A stretch of DNA of 35,167 nt. Origin: Archaeoglobus sp. (GTDB lineage Archaea > Halobacteriota > Archaeoglobi > Archaeoglobales > Archaeoglobaceae). Every line of letters starts with the position of its first letter. Position 1 is the stretch's first letter. The stretch spans positions 1 to 35,167 of the forward strand of contig JACDNU010000028.1 of the NCBI GenBank assembly GCA_017656505.1, written 5' to 3'. The position numbers and the translations under genes are program-made. Shown one piece after another: positions 7,622 to 15,944 of this stretch. The notes under the pieces are model-generated. The model was not told where the DNA came from, did no database searches, and worked only from the letters and a program-made list of their open reading frames with translations.

Positions 7622-8497
7622 ATGAATATTCTACGTAGCTCTCCTGCCGTATTTCTCATCGCAATGATCGCCGGCATACTCTTCCCCTCTTTTGCATCCT
7701 TCTCAAAGGATCTGGTGATTCCAGCTCTGGCGTTCGTAATGACTCTATCTCTAGGGGATCTTAAGTTAGGGGGTCTTGAACTCAAAAAGGGAGTTTTCAA
7801 CCTGATCCTTAACTATGCCTTCCTGAGCGGGCTGATACTCCTCCTTTCCTCGTTTTTAGCAGATGAGGAACTTAGGCTTGGATTCGTAGTGATGGCAGCA
7901 GCCCCTCCGGCTGTTGCAATCGTTCCATTTTCAAAGCTTCTTGGGGGAGATGTGGCTGAAAGTACGTTTTCCAACGGAATTATCTATTTAGCATCTCTCC
8001 TTCTGACACCGGTGATAATCCTATTATTCACGGGCGAGGTTGTTGGAATCTACGAGATCTTAAAGGCCCTTGTAATCCTAATTTTAGTCCCTCTCATCAT
8101 TTCTAGATTCTTCAAAGTAAAAGATAGCGCTCCTTGGATAAATATAGGGTTTGCTATCGTGATATACACCGTCGTCGGTTTAAACGTTGATGTCATCTCA
8201 CGAAATTTTCTAATTTTGTCTGAGGTCCTTTTTATAGGACTTGTAAGAACGTTCGGCTCTGGTAGTTTGATATTCTTCGCTTTTAGGCAGAGGGGTTTTC
8301 CTTTTGCAATTACAAAGGCCCTCTTCTCCTCCTACAAAAATCTGGGGTTTACTGCTGGCGTTTCTTTAATCCTATTTGGCGAGAGAGCATCCATTCCGGC
8401 AGCAATCTGCATATTCCTTGAGATATTACTTTTCAACTACTACTATTTTCTAAAGAAAAATTTTTATGAATCTAAATTAATCTCATCATCACCATAA
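7622..8497 (+). CDS. BASS-type (bile acid:sodium symporter-like) membrane transporter
   Basis: The 291-residue protein has about nine or ten hydrophobic segments. The stretch AAAPPAVAIVPFSKLLGGDV followed by AESTFSN resembles the conserved crossover region of the BASS/SBF family (usually AAPGG...SN...GGDVALS), which imports organic anions with sodium. Segments such as LVIPALAFVMTLSLGDLKL also fit. The auxin-efflux-carrier fold is related and is the main alternative. The gene is divergent from the CoA-transferase operon with a shared promoter region, so it may import the carboxylate that those enzymes activate. The ATG is placed by the TATA element at 7591-7600. Confidence 0.65.
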   Translation: MNILRSSPAVFLIAMIAGILFPSFASFSKDLVIPALAFVMTLSLGDLKLGGLELKKGVFNLILNYAFLSGLILLLSSFLADEELRLGFVVMAAAPPAVAIVPFSKLLGGDVAESTFSNGIIYLASLLLTPVIILLFTGEVVGIYEILKALVILILVPLIISRFFKVKDSAPWINIGFAIVIYTVVGLNVDVISRNFLILSEVLFIGLVRTFGSGSLIFFAFRQRGFPFAITKALFSSYKNLGFTAGVSLILFGERASIPAAICIFLEILLFNYYYFLKKNFYESKLISSSP

Positions 8498-8538
8498 TTA
8501 CAAAAATTAATATACTTCCTCCTGCTACTTCCTTTAGC

Positions 8539-8910
8539 ATGAGCTGGGTGGACATTGTCACCGATTCAAAGAAAGTTATGATTGTTGATGACGATCCTTC
8601 GGTTAGAGAGGTTCTTAAAATGATGTTAAAGGATTTCAACGTTCTTGAGGCAGCGAATGGCGAAGAAGCGATCGAAAAGTTCATGGTTGAAAGGCCGAGG
8701 ATCGTGCTGATGGACATCATGATGCCCAAAGTGGATGGTGTCGAGGCGACAAAACGAATTAAGGAAATTGAGCCAGAGACGGTAGTTGTAGGTATTACAG
8801 CTTTCGACCAGTCCAGAAAAGAAGACCTGATAAAGGCTGGAGCAAAAGATGTTCTTACAAAGCCTGTCACAAAGAAAAAACTTTTGAAAATAATCGGGGC
8901 TGAGTCCTAG
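8539..8910 (+). CDS. Stand-alone response regulator receiver (CheY-like)
   Basis: This is a single receiver domain of 123 residues with no output domain. Acidic pocket residues D17-D19 lie in VMIVDDDPS, the phosphoacceptor is D59 in VLMDIMMPKVDG, the switch threonine is T87 in GITA, and K108 sits in the TKP motif. All catalytic residues are present, so it should accept phosphate from a histidine kinase; none is encoded in this window. TATA-like sequence around 8503-8516 lies about 25-35 nt before the ATG. It could act in chemotaxis or as a phosphorelay intermediate. Confidence 0.9.
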   Translation: MSWVDIVTDSKKVMIVDDDPSVREVLKMMLKDFNVLEAANGEEAIEKFMVERPRIVLMDIMMPKVDGVEATKRIKEIEPETVVVGITAFDQSRKEDLIKAGAKDVLTKPVTKKKLLKIIGAES

Positions 8911-8917
8911 CTAAATT

Positions 8918-9184
8918 TTAGCTGTAGTAGTTTTCAAGCGTTTGTATTTCCCAAGCTTTGATTCTCTCTTTTCTCCTCTTCTCCTTGGTCTCCCTTAACC
9001 ACATGGCGATCTTATCAATTCCCTTCGTCAGAATTATCAAAGCAAAGATTAGAACCAAAATGTAGGAGTAGAATATAACTTTTAAGACAAGTGAAACCTG
9101 ATACGGATAAATAATGTAAAGCCCTGGGGTAAGGAGTGCAATAAAAGCTACTCCCAGAAACATCAATGCCTTTCCCAATCCCAT
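8918..9184 (-). CDS. Small two-helix membrane protein
   Basis: The protein has 88 residues with two hydrophobic segments (about 3-24 and 30-53), followed by a strongly basic tail (LRETKEKRRKERIKAW) expected in the cytoplasm by the positive-inside rule. There is no motif and no recognised family. It is convergent with the receiver gene, ending 8 bp past its stop. On the minus strand, TATA-like TATTTAAATA near 9203-9213 lies about 20-30 nt before the ATG, supporting the start. Confidence 0.55.
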   Translation of the reverse strand: MGLGKALMFLGVAFIALLTPGLYIIYPYQVSLVLKVIFYSYILVLIFALIILTKGIDKIAMWLRETKEKRRKERIKAWEIQTLENYYS

Positions 9185-9318
9185 GCAGAAAAATATTCTG
9201 AAGTATTTAAATATTTTTCTGGTGTAAAATTTATCTATAATAGTTATTATGATGAGAGAATTGAAGAATTTGTCAAGAGCCCTTAAATTACTTATATGGA
9301 GTTTTCCAAGATTTAATC

Positions 9319-9948
9319 ATGACATCGAGATTTAGGTATAAAAATGTGGAGATAGTATTTTTGAAGCATGCAGGTTTTCAGATAAAGGGTAGCAAGATTG
9401 TATACATTGATCCCTATGATATTCCAAAGGATTCTGGGCTGGAGAAAGCAGATTACGTCTTAGTAACCCATGATCACTTCGATCATTTGGATTTAAAATC
9501 AATTCAGAGACTTTCTACTCCTGAAACAACAGTCATAGTCCCATGTGGATGCTTGGTTGAGGGTTTTAGGACTTGTGAGCTTGAACCCGGTCAGGAGAAT
9601 AAGTTGGATGGGATTGTGGTGAGGTGTGTTCCTGCTTACAACATCGGCAAGGATTTTCATCCTCCGGGCAAGGGAGTTGGATGGGTTTTGGAGCTTGATG
9701 GGGTTAAGATCTATCACGCTGGCGACACAGATTACATCCCAGAAATGAAGGAAGTTGAAGCAGATGTTGCTCTAATTCCGGTTGGTGGTACGTATACCAT
9801 GGATATTGAAGACGCGAAAAAGGCGATTGAGGAGCTAAAAGCTGAAGTGATAATTCCAATGCACTACGGCACCCTGCCTGAAACAAAGGTTGATGTAAGC
9901 GTGCTTAAATCAGACAAGGTCGTAATCCTCGAACCGATGTTTAAATAG
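9319..9948 (+). CDS. Metallo-beta-lactamase-fold metal-dependent hydrolase (UPF0173/UlaG-like)
   Basis: This 209-residue compact MBL-fold enzyme has metal ligands H51, H53, D55 and H56 in VTHDHFDHLD, H133 and D136 in YHAGDTDYIPEM, and H182 in PMHYGT. This short form without extra domains is the UPF0173/UlaG-like group, whose members hydrolyse lactones or phosphodiesters; the natural substrate is usually unknown. TATA-like ACTTATATGG at about 9290-9299 precedes the ATG by 20-29 nt, suggesting a leaderless transcript. It converges with the DUF22 gene at 9969, and no functional link between them is evident. Confidence 0.88.
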   Translation: MTSRFRYKNVEIVFLKHAGFQIKGSKIVYIDPYDIPKDSGLEKADYVLVTHDHFDHLDLKSIQRLSTPETTVIVPCGCLVEGFRTCELEPGQENKLDGIVVRCVPAYNIGKDFHPPGKGVGWVLELDGVKIYHAGDTDYIPEMKEVEADVALIPVGGTYTMDIEDAKKAIEELKAEVIIPMHYGTLPETKVDVSVLKSDKVVILEPMFK

Positions 9949-9968
9949 ATAATGTGAGCTTTTCCCAA

Positions 9969-11258
9969 TTATTTGATCTCATTTATTCTATAGCCTATGA
10001 AATCTTTCCAACTTTCCAGCTTCGTTACGAAGGATTCGAAGCTCATGGACTCGACTCTGTAAACGTTTATAACGCCAAGTAAATCTCCCTTTCTTATCTC
10101 TCCATCCGTTACTGGAAGAAAGAGAGCATGAGAAATGAATTTCTCGTCTGTAATCTCGGGAGGTATGCCTGGTTGGTAAACTCCAAGCGTTGTACCAATA
10201 TCATTCCTCATTACATATAGCGGAGTTACAATTGAATTTTCAGGTATCACGATCTCTCTGATCTTGATAAAAGCGGGCTTGCCTCTCTCAACCTTTCGCT
10301 TCTCGTCTGATACGATTATATCCCATCTTGCCTTATCTTTCCTTTTGAAACAGGCGGGGTGGATGTACTTCAATTTTTTATCCTTGATGTCGTCCTCCGT
10401 GTATTTGATGTATGCCTTTGAAATTCTTCTCTCTTTAAGCTTTATCTCAGGTTTTCGGGTTGCTACGAAATAAACGTTAACATGGCCTAGAAGTTCACCT
10501 TTCCTAACTTCGCAATCCTCTATCCCAATGACCGATGCTTTTGAGACAACTCTCTCCTCTTCGATGTACGCTTTTCCCTCTCCAAAGATCTCAACGGGAT
10601 AAACATCAACGTTCTCCACCATTCCCCAGCTTACGGTAACCGTGTAGGGTGGCAGGATTATCTCCCTTATCTTTATGTTCCTGACTTCCCCTCGCTTGAG
10701 CTTGAAGTCCTCATCAGAAATTATTGTCTCTGTGTAGGCGAGATTGCTTCTCCAGTAGCCGTGGGTTGACTTCTTAGTTCTAATCGATTTGAGTATTGAG
10801 CCCTCTACATATTTCACTGTAAATTCAATTGTTTCATCACCGTACTCCACCTTCGGGATTTCCACGGTTTTGAGATTGACTATAAGCCCGATACCAATGA
10901 AGATGATCTTAACACTCCCAAGCAGATCGCCCTCTTCAATTTCGTTACTTTCCGTTGCCAGAAATAGTACTTTGTCAACCACTTTTTCTTTCTCCAGTTC
11001 AACATTGTCACCCACAACATCGAGAACGGAGCCATAAGGATGCTTCACACCTCCAATAGAGGATATCATAGTATTCGCGGGAAGTTTGAGGGGTTTTATT
11101 TTAAGCAGAACAATCTCGTTTTTTTCAATCTCTCTCTTCTCATCCGAGACGAGGTACCCCCACCTAACGTAATCTGACATTTTAAAGCCGAAGGGCGTAA
11201 TTTCTCTTGTTTGTCTCTTTAGTTGAGAATCGATTTTTTTTACGAAGTTAACTTCCAT
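9969..11258 (-). CDS. Triple DUF22-domain protein
   Basis: The 429-residue protein is three copies of a roughly 125-residue domain (about 15-130, 145-272 and 285-405) plus a short amphipathic tail. Each copy follows one pattern: a W/Y plus L-V-S-DE segment, a K/R-rich I-K-I-R-E-I strand, a P-x-N/Y-T/S turn, V-D-V, an E-E-E/K acidic stretch and a closing KGELLG or KGDLLGVINVY. This is DUF22, found in one to three copies in archaeal proteins of unknown function. No signal peptide or membrane segment is seen, so it is probably cytoplasmic. The middle copy has lost several positions. It lies 52 bp downstream of an RHH regulator on the same strand and is likely controlled with it. Confidence 0.8.
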   Translation of the reverse strand: MEVNFVKKIDSQLKRQTREITPFGFKMSDYVRWGYLVSDEKREIEKNEIVLLKIKPLKLPANTMISSIGGVKHPYGSVLDVVGDNVELEKEKVVDKVLFLATESNEIEEGDLLGSVKIIFIGIGLIVNLKTVEIPKVEYGDETIEFTVKYVEGSILKSIRTKKSTHGYWRSNLAYTETIISDEDFKLKRGEVRNIKIREIILPPYTVTVSWGMVENVDVYPVEIFGEGKAYIEEERVVSKASVIGIEDCEVRKGELLGHVNVYFVATRKPEIKLKERRISKAYIKYTEDDIKDKKLKYIHPACFKRKDKARWDIIVSDEKRKVERGKPAFIKIREIVIPENSIVTPLYVMRNDIGTTLGVYQPGIPPEITDEKFISHALFLPVTDGEIRKGDLLGVINVYRVESMSFESFVTKLESWKDFIGYRINEIK

Positions 11259-11310
11259 ACCTTATAAATAAATTTAAAAAGTTAATTAATTTATCTGGGT
11301 TTAGTTAGGT

Positions 11311-11844
11311 CTAGATCTCCTCGGTAATCATTATCTTTCTTAGCCCCTCGATGATTTTTACTTTGTAACCGAGGTTTTTAAGAAGTGCTTCGAGATATGT
11401 TTTGAGGAATTTTTGCTCATTTCTCGAGGAGAGAACTAGTGTTACGTTCTTCTCCCCATTTAATTTAACTCTGAATAGGTTCTCATATTCCAGATACTTC
11501 ATTACTTCTACTAAGTCTTTGAGGCCTTTATTTCTTATCTGCCAAGAATGAGCTTCTGCCAATTTCCTTACATTTTCCCAAAATCTGTCTGAAGCTTTTT
11601 CATTTAATTCGTCAAGCATTGCGATCCATAGTTCTATGTCTAGTATTATGTACTCTCTACCGTATAATAATTCTGAATAAATTTTGATTGATTCTGGTGA
11701 AATGTCTTTGAAGTAGTAGTATTGATTAATAGCATGTCTTATAATCTCAGATGCAGTTCTGTTTTCTTTGTGTACGAGTTCTTCTAGTATTCTATTTGTC
11801 TCTTCATCAATGGCAACTGACAGCCTTCTTAGTTTTCCAGCCAT
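11311..11844 (-). CDS. Ribbon-helix-helix transcriptional regulator with unknown C-terminal domain
   Basis: Residues 4-45 form a CopG/MetJ-type ribbon-helix-helix: strand RRLSVAIDEE, helix NRILEELVHKE, then the second helix TASEIIRHAINQYY. A C-terminal domain of about 125 residues follows (IYSELLYGREYIILDIELW...), which I do not recognise. The same two-domain layout and many identical positions recur in the gene at 19248, so they are paralogues bracketing the DUF22/TauE block. The C-terminal domain may sense a ligand. The gene leads into the triple DUF22 gene and faces away from the TauE operon across 343 bp of AT-rich DNA, a natural place for its operator. Confidence 0.85.
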   Translation of the reverse strand: MAGKLRRLSVAIDEETNRILEELVHKENRTASEIIRHAINQYYYFKDISPESIKIYSELLYGREYIILDIELWIAMLDELNEKASDRFWENVRKLAEAHSWQIRNKGLKDLVEVMKYLEYENLFRVKLNGEKNVTLVLSSRNEQKFLKTYLEALLKNLGYKVKIIEGLRKIMITEEI

Positions 11845-12187
11845 AATTAACGGATAACACGTATAATTAATAAACCTTATTGTTAAAGAATATATAGTTA
11901 TACCAAATAGTATTTAATATTATGTTTTATTACACTTTTTTATTGATAAATATTAAAAGTTATTAAATTATGTTAAGTTAGGAGATAGAATCTCGGTAAA
12001 ATCTCCAATCGAACTGGAAAATTCTCCTTAATTTTTTTAAGAGAATAGAAAAGAATTGAAAACATAACCTATTAAAATCCTATTTCGACATAAATGTTAG
12101 TGTTTAGTAGTGATTAGTAAGTTAATTGATTAATTAAAAATAAACATACACAAAAACATTTATTTTCAGGTAAAATTTGTATAAGTT
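11845..12187. promoter_or_regulatory. AT-rich divergent control region with a small palindrome
   Basis: No convincing gene lies in these 343 bp. The region separates the minus-strand RHH gene from the plus-strand microprotein/TauE operon. It contains GAGAT-AGA-ATCTC (11982-11994), an exact inverted repeat with a wider partner in GGAGAT...ATCTCC at 11981-12006. TATA-like CATTTATTTT at 12158-12167 lies 21-30 nt before the small gene at 12188. Ribbon-helix-helix proteins bind short palindromic operators, so this is a candidate binding region. That is inference from layout only. Confidence 0.4.
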
Positions 12188-12325
12188 ATGGTATTTGGAA
12201 AAATATTTGGAACTTGGTATGAAAAGGTAATGAATAATCCTGAACGATTAGAGAAGTTTAGTAATCCAGGGGGCAAGAATGGACTGGAAATGTTCGTTTC
12301 CCTTTTAATAGCAGAGAGGAGGTGA
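12188..12325 (+). CDS. 45-residue microprotein ahead of a TauE/SafE gene
   Basis: The ATG at 12188 opens MVFGKIFGTWYEKVMNNPER and the frame ends LLIAERR-stop at 12325. The stop TGA lies inside the GGAGGTGAT ribosome site of the permease at 12333, which implies translational coupling. A TATA-like element 21-30 nt upstream supports leaderless transcription from this ATG. It would be the first gene of the permease operon. The sequence is amphipathic rather than clearly transmembrane, and no family is recognised. It could be a regulatory subunit or a leader peptide. Confidence 0.5.
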   Translation: MVFGKIFGTWYEKVMNNPERLEKFSNPGGKNGLEMFVSLLIAERR

Positions 12326-12332
12326 TTTTGGA

Positions 12333-13766
12333 ATGGGGGGTTTTGCTGCAGGTGGGGCAGTAATGACGCCGGATATGTTCATCCACATCGGCGTCAATGA
12401 GATAATATTTCTGCTCGCCCTCGGGTTCTTTGGAGGAATGCTTAGCGGTTTCATAGGGAGCGGTGGAGCGTTCGTACTTACGCCGGGTATGATGTCTATA
12501 GGGGTTTACGGCCCAATTGCCGTTGCAAGCAACATGTGCCACAAGTTCCCCAAGGCGATGATAGGTGCATGGAGAAGAAAGAAGGTTGGACATTTGGATG
12601 TTAAACTGGCAGTTCTCATGGCTGTTTCTGCTATCGCAGGTGTGCAAGTAGGAATTCAGGTGCAAAAAAGAATTTTAGAGGCTTTTGGACCAGTTGGTAC
12701 GAACCTTTATGTAAGTATCGCCTTCCTGATAATCCTTCCAAGTGTGGCAGCCATGCTGCTAAGGGATGTGTACAAGTCTAGAAAGTATGGAATTGAGGAC
12801 ACCGAGCCAGAATTCGCAAAGAAGCTTGAGAAGAAGTTCAGATTACCACCGATGATCAAGTTCGATGTTGCTGGAAGAACTCAATCTCTCTGGCTCACAG
12901 TTCCTACTGGATTTGCAACAGGATTTTTAGCTGCTACGATTGCCGTTGGTGGTTTTATTGGTGTCCCGTCAATGATATATGTTATTGGCGCATCTAGTGC
13001 GGTTGCTAGCGGAACTGAGCTTGGAATAGCTTTTGTTATGGGAGCCACGGGGACATTTACTTGGGCATACTTGATGGGAGCTGTTGACTTCAGACTCACA
13101 ACCTTAATTCTCGCTGCCTCGCTGATTGGAGTTCAAATCGGAGCGGTTGGAACGACCTACGTAAGGCAGTATTACATAAAGCTCGCGATGGCCGTTGTTA
13201 TGCTTATCGTGACTGTTAGCAGGGCTCTTGCAGTTCCCGGTTACCTAGTTAAGCTGAATTGGATAACTCTGGATCCCGGATTGGTTTCGCTGTTTGATTC
13301 GCTGGTATTTCCAATCATGGTCGTTGCAATGGTCTCAGTCACTCCAATAGTTCTAGTTCCAATTCTTAACGTCAGAAAAGAGCTGAAAAACATGGGTTTG
13401 CTCGAAAGAGCAGTTACATCGGCTGAACATGAGAGGTCATCCCTCCTAAAGAGGATGGTCATATTTGGAATTCTGACCGGAATAAACTACTATCTGCTTT
13501 TCAGAGACCCGAATTGGTGGCCACAATTCGTTACCACGATCCCGCATGCCGGTCCGTTAATGTCGATCGCGCTCGCAATTGGAGTCATTGGGATAGCGAT
13601 TTACTGGTCAATTATCCACGGCAGTTTTGCCCACAACTTCCTTGACTTTGTGAACATCACGGCTCTGAAGGATGATCTTGCCAAGAGGATAAGTCAAGAA
13701 GGCTATGAGGGAATTAAAACTTGGGCAGCGAGTGTAAGAGGCACTTCGGCCTCGGAATCTTCCTGA
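12333..13766 (+). CDS. TauE/SafE-family membrane permease, long form
   Basis: The 477-residue polytopic protein carries two TauE/SafE half-repeats. The first begins LGFFGGMLSGFIGSGGAFVL then TPGMMSIGV...ASNMCHKFPK. The second begins GFATGFLAATIAVGGFIGVP followed by ASSAVASGTELG. The family (usually about 250-300 residues) exports sulfite, sulfoacetate and other small anions. This member is longer: a charged loop of about 50 residues separates the halves, and a further membrane segment near residue 405 and a soluble tail follow. A strong GGAGGTGAT ribosome site sits 8 nt before ATG 12333, overlapping the stop of the 45-residue gene. DUF22 genes follow. A sulfur-anion substrate fits the family but is unproven. 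Confidence 0.85.
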   Translation: MGGFAAGGAVMTPDMFIHIGVNEIIFLLALGFFGGMLSGFIGSGGAFVLTPGMMSIGVYGPIAVASNMCHKFPKAMIGAWRRKKVGHLDVKLAVLMAVSAIAGVQVGIQVQKRILEAFGPVGTNLYVSIAFLIILPSVAAMLLRDVYKSRKYGIEDTEPEFAKKLEKKFRLPPMIKFDVAGRTQSLWLTVPTGFATGFLAATIAVGGFIGVPSMIYVIGASSAVASGTELGIAFVMGATGTFTWAYLMGAVDFRLTTLILAASLIGVQIGAVGTTYVRQYYIKLAMAVVMLIVTVSRALAVPGYLVKLNWITLDPGLVSLFDSLVFPIMVVAMVSVTPIVLVPILNVRKELKNMGLLERAVTSAEHERSSLLKRMVIFGILTGINYYLLFRDPNWWPQFVTTIPHAGPLMSIALAIGVIGIAIYWSIIHGSFAHNFLDFVNITALKDDLAKRISQEGYEGIKTWAASVRGTSASESS

Positions 13767-13925
13767 AATTGCTAAATTTTTTTAATTATTTTAATATTTT
13801 TGGATGGTTTTGGAATCAATTTCATAATTTATTTTGTGTGGTTATAGTATTGTACTTGAATTTGAACAGAGCTTTTAAGGAAAATATTTATAATAGTTAA
13901 TCATTGTAATATCTGTGGTGGTGGA

Positions 13926-15242
13926 ATGGAAGCCAGCATGGTTTACTGGGTGGATGGTGTGGGTGGCAGAATAGAGATGTTCCGGATAGAATTGAAACCC
14001 TTTGGATATAGAATGGGTTCAATAACACAGTGGAAAACTTTGGTTGCCGATGAAAACGTTTTCGTCGAGAGAGGCAAACCTGCCATAATCAAGGTGAAGA
14101 CCATAAGAACCCCTAAGAATACGATGGTCGGCCCTCTCCACATCATGAGGCATGCCCTTGGCACTGTTGTGGATGTTATCGAATGTGGTATTCCTACAAG
14201 GGTCGAGGAGGAGAAATGCATAAGCCAAGTTCTCTTTGTTTCTGTAGAGAGTGGAGAAGTTAAAAAGGGAGATCTTATTGGTGTTTTGAAAGTAATTTTC
14301 TTGAGAACCGGACTGCTCAGCAGGTTGATGAGCGTCAGCACGCCTGAGATTGAGCTGAAGGAGGAGCCTCTTGAGGCAAATCTAACTTGGAGGGATGACG
14401 GGAATGTTTACAGAGAACCAATAAGAACCAAAGTTCTAGGCTATACGAGCAGCTCCATAGGCGTGTGGAAAGCCCTCGTGGCAGATGAAAACGTGGAGTT
14501 GAGGAAGGGAGAAGTGGTGAGGATCAGGGTTAAAGATGTGAATCTGCCACCTAACACTCTGGTAGTGCCCCTCGCGATAATGAGGAATGCTCACGGCTCA
14601 GTGATCGATGTGGTTCAGCTGGGTAAGCCGAAAAAGCTTGAGGAAGAAAAGGTCATTCATCAGGCTGTTTTCCTTCCTATCGATGACGGAATCGTGGAAA
14701 AAGGTGATTTGATTGGAGTACTGAACGTTTTCTACGTTGGAAATAGCGATTTAACTGCAGTTTTAAAGGAAGCGGAAGTTGAGAAAGTCAATGTGGTTTA
14801 CAGAAGCGGAAAGGGAGTAATAAAAGAGGAGGTGAAGGTTGAACCCTTCGGTTACAGAAGATCCTTGGTGGCATCTTGGGAAGTTTTAATTGCCAACGAG
14901 CACAAAAAGGTGAGGTTTGGAGAGCCATGTATAGTTGAGATAAAGAGTATAGAGATTCCAAAGAACACCATCACCTATCCGCTAAGCATAATGAGGTACG
15001 CGTATGGAACATTCATCGATCTTGTGCCTGAAGGGCCGCCAAAGAAAATTGAGGAGGAGAGAATAATAAATAAAATTCTTTTCCTACCGATCTCGAATGG
15101 AGAGATAAGAGAAGGCCAACTTCTTGGAGTTATAAATCTATACCCAATTGAGATAGGGACTCTGGCCAAGGTTAGACAGTGGTTGGACAGCTGGCTCGAT
15201 GAGATGGGAAGGAGACTTGGAGAACCAGACTGGCCGATATAA
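13926..15242 (+). CDS. Triple DUF22-domain protein
   Basis: The 438-residue protein has three well-preserved DUF22 copies (about 17-135, 150-278 and 290-415). Copies share WKTLVADE-type segments, ERGKPAIIKVK-type strands, PKNT turns, IMR-H/N-A-x-GT/S-V/F-x-D and KKGDLIGVL endings. No signal peptide or membrane segment is visible, so it should be cytoplasmic. A C-terminal amphipathic helix with tryptophans (RQWLDSWLDEM) ends DWPI, echoing the DWPYLW tails of the next two genes. A TATA-like element at about 13884-13893 and a GTGGTGGTGG site just before the ATG support the start. It is better conserved internally than the triple protein at 9969. Confidence 0.83.
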   Translation: MEASMVYWVDGVGGRIEMFRIELKPFGYRMGSITQWKTLVADENVFVERGKPAIIKVKTIRTPKNTMVGPLHIMRHALGTVVDVIECGIPTRVEEEKCISQVLFVSVESGEVKKGDLIGVLKVIFLRTGLLSRLMSVSTPEIELKEEPLEANLTWRDDGNVYREPIRTKVLGYTSSSIGVWKALVADENVELRKGEVVRIRVKDVNLPPNTLVVPLAIMRNAHGSVIDVVQLGKPKKLEEEKVIHQAVFLPIDDGIVEKGDLIGVLNVFYVGNSDLTAVLKEAEVEKVNVVYRSGKGVIKEEVKVEPFGYRRSLVASWEVLIANEHKKVRFGEPCIVEIKSIEIPKNTITYPLSIMRYAYGTFIDLVPEGPPKKIEEERIINKILFLPISNGEIREGQLLGVINLYPIEIGTLAKVRQWLDSWLDEMGRRLGEPDWPI

Positions 15243-15302
15243 TTTATCCTTTTTTATCCTTGAAAGCAGAAAATTTTATAATTTAAGAAACTTATTGAGC
15301 TT

Positions 15303-15794
15303 ATGGAAGTCAAAATAACCTACAAAAATAGAGTACGTGACGAGTCTTACATTTCGGAAGAAGTTGATGTGGAAGAATACGGTTATTTTCTGGGGCCGGG
15401 GGCTTATTTTGAGCCTTTCATTTGTGATGAGGATACTGAGGTTGACGTAAACTCTGTTAGGATAATCAAAGTAAGGGAAGTGGAAATTCCTGAAAATGGT
15501 ATATTAACCCTCCTCGATAGATTTAGACATGCTTTGGGTTTTCTGATTGCTGTAGTTGAAGAAGGGAAATTTGAAAGGATCGAATCCCCCAGAAAGATAA
15601 ACCACGTTGTTTTTCTCCCTCTTGAGAGCGGGAAAATTAAAAAGGGAGAGCTATTGGGTGTGGGGTGCGTTAGAATTGTGGTAGAAAAGCCAAAACCGGT
15701 TTTACTCGAAAAACTTCAGGAATTCGATAGGGCGGTATCAATAGACCCTGAGGTTTTCATCAAGTCAGATTGGCCATATCTCTGGAAAAAGTGA
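15303..15794 (+). CDS. Single DUF22-domain protein with DWPYLW tail
   Basis: The 163-residue protein is one DUF22 domain (about residues 5-130, including GYFLGPGAYFEPFICDED, IPENGIL, RFRHALGFLIAVVEEGK and KKGELLGVG) plus a 30-residue tail ending SDWPYLWKK. It lies 60 bp after the triple-domain gene but has its own TATA-like element (about 15273-15285, ATTTTATAATTTA) 18-30 nt before the ATG, so it may be transcribed separately and leaderless. Its last 15 codons are repeated exactly in the small gene at 15945. The function is unknown. Confidence 0.8.
   Translation: MEVKITYKNRVRDESYISEEVDVEEYGYFLGPGAYFEPFICDEDTEVDVNSVRIIKVREVEIPENGILTLLDRFRHALGFLIAVVEEGKFERIESPRKINHVVFLPLESGKIKKGELLGVGCVRIVVEKPKPVLLEKLQEFDRAVSIDPEVFIKSDWPYLWKK
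15747..15791 (+). repeat. 45-bp direct repeat, copy 1 (inside a DUF22 gene)
   Basis: These 45 bases, starting CCTGAGGTTTTCATCAAG and ending CTCTGGAAAAAG, recur without a mismatch at 16047-16091, exactly 300 bp downstream and in the same reading frame. They encode PEVFIKSDWPYLWKK, the end of the single-domain protein. Confidence 0.95.
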
Positions 15795-15944
15795 TAGGAA
15801 GTGATTACTTAAATTTAATCGGTTTTTATCATTTTTTGTCACAAATCATACATACTACTACCTTTTGTTATCTCAAAATTTGAGTTAGTGCATCTCTTTA
15901 AAATATCATAACAATATTAATATAATAAATTCGCATAACAATAA

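Noticed and set aside
12258-12665. Minus-strand open frame across the start of the first TauE gene
   Set aside because: It overlaps both the microprotein and the permease, whose frames have clear start signals and family motifs; its His/Cys-rich translation looks like a shadow.
9969-15794. DUF22 repeats as a possible mobile or DNA-level repeat family
   Set aside because: Apart from the 45-bp tail repeat, similarity is at protein level only. No inverted ends or target duplications flank these genes.
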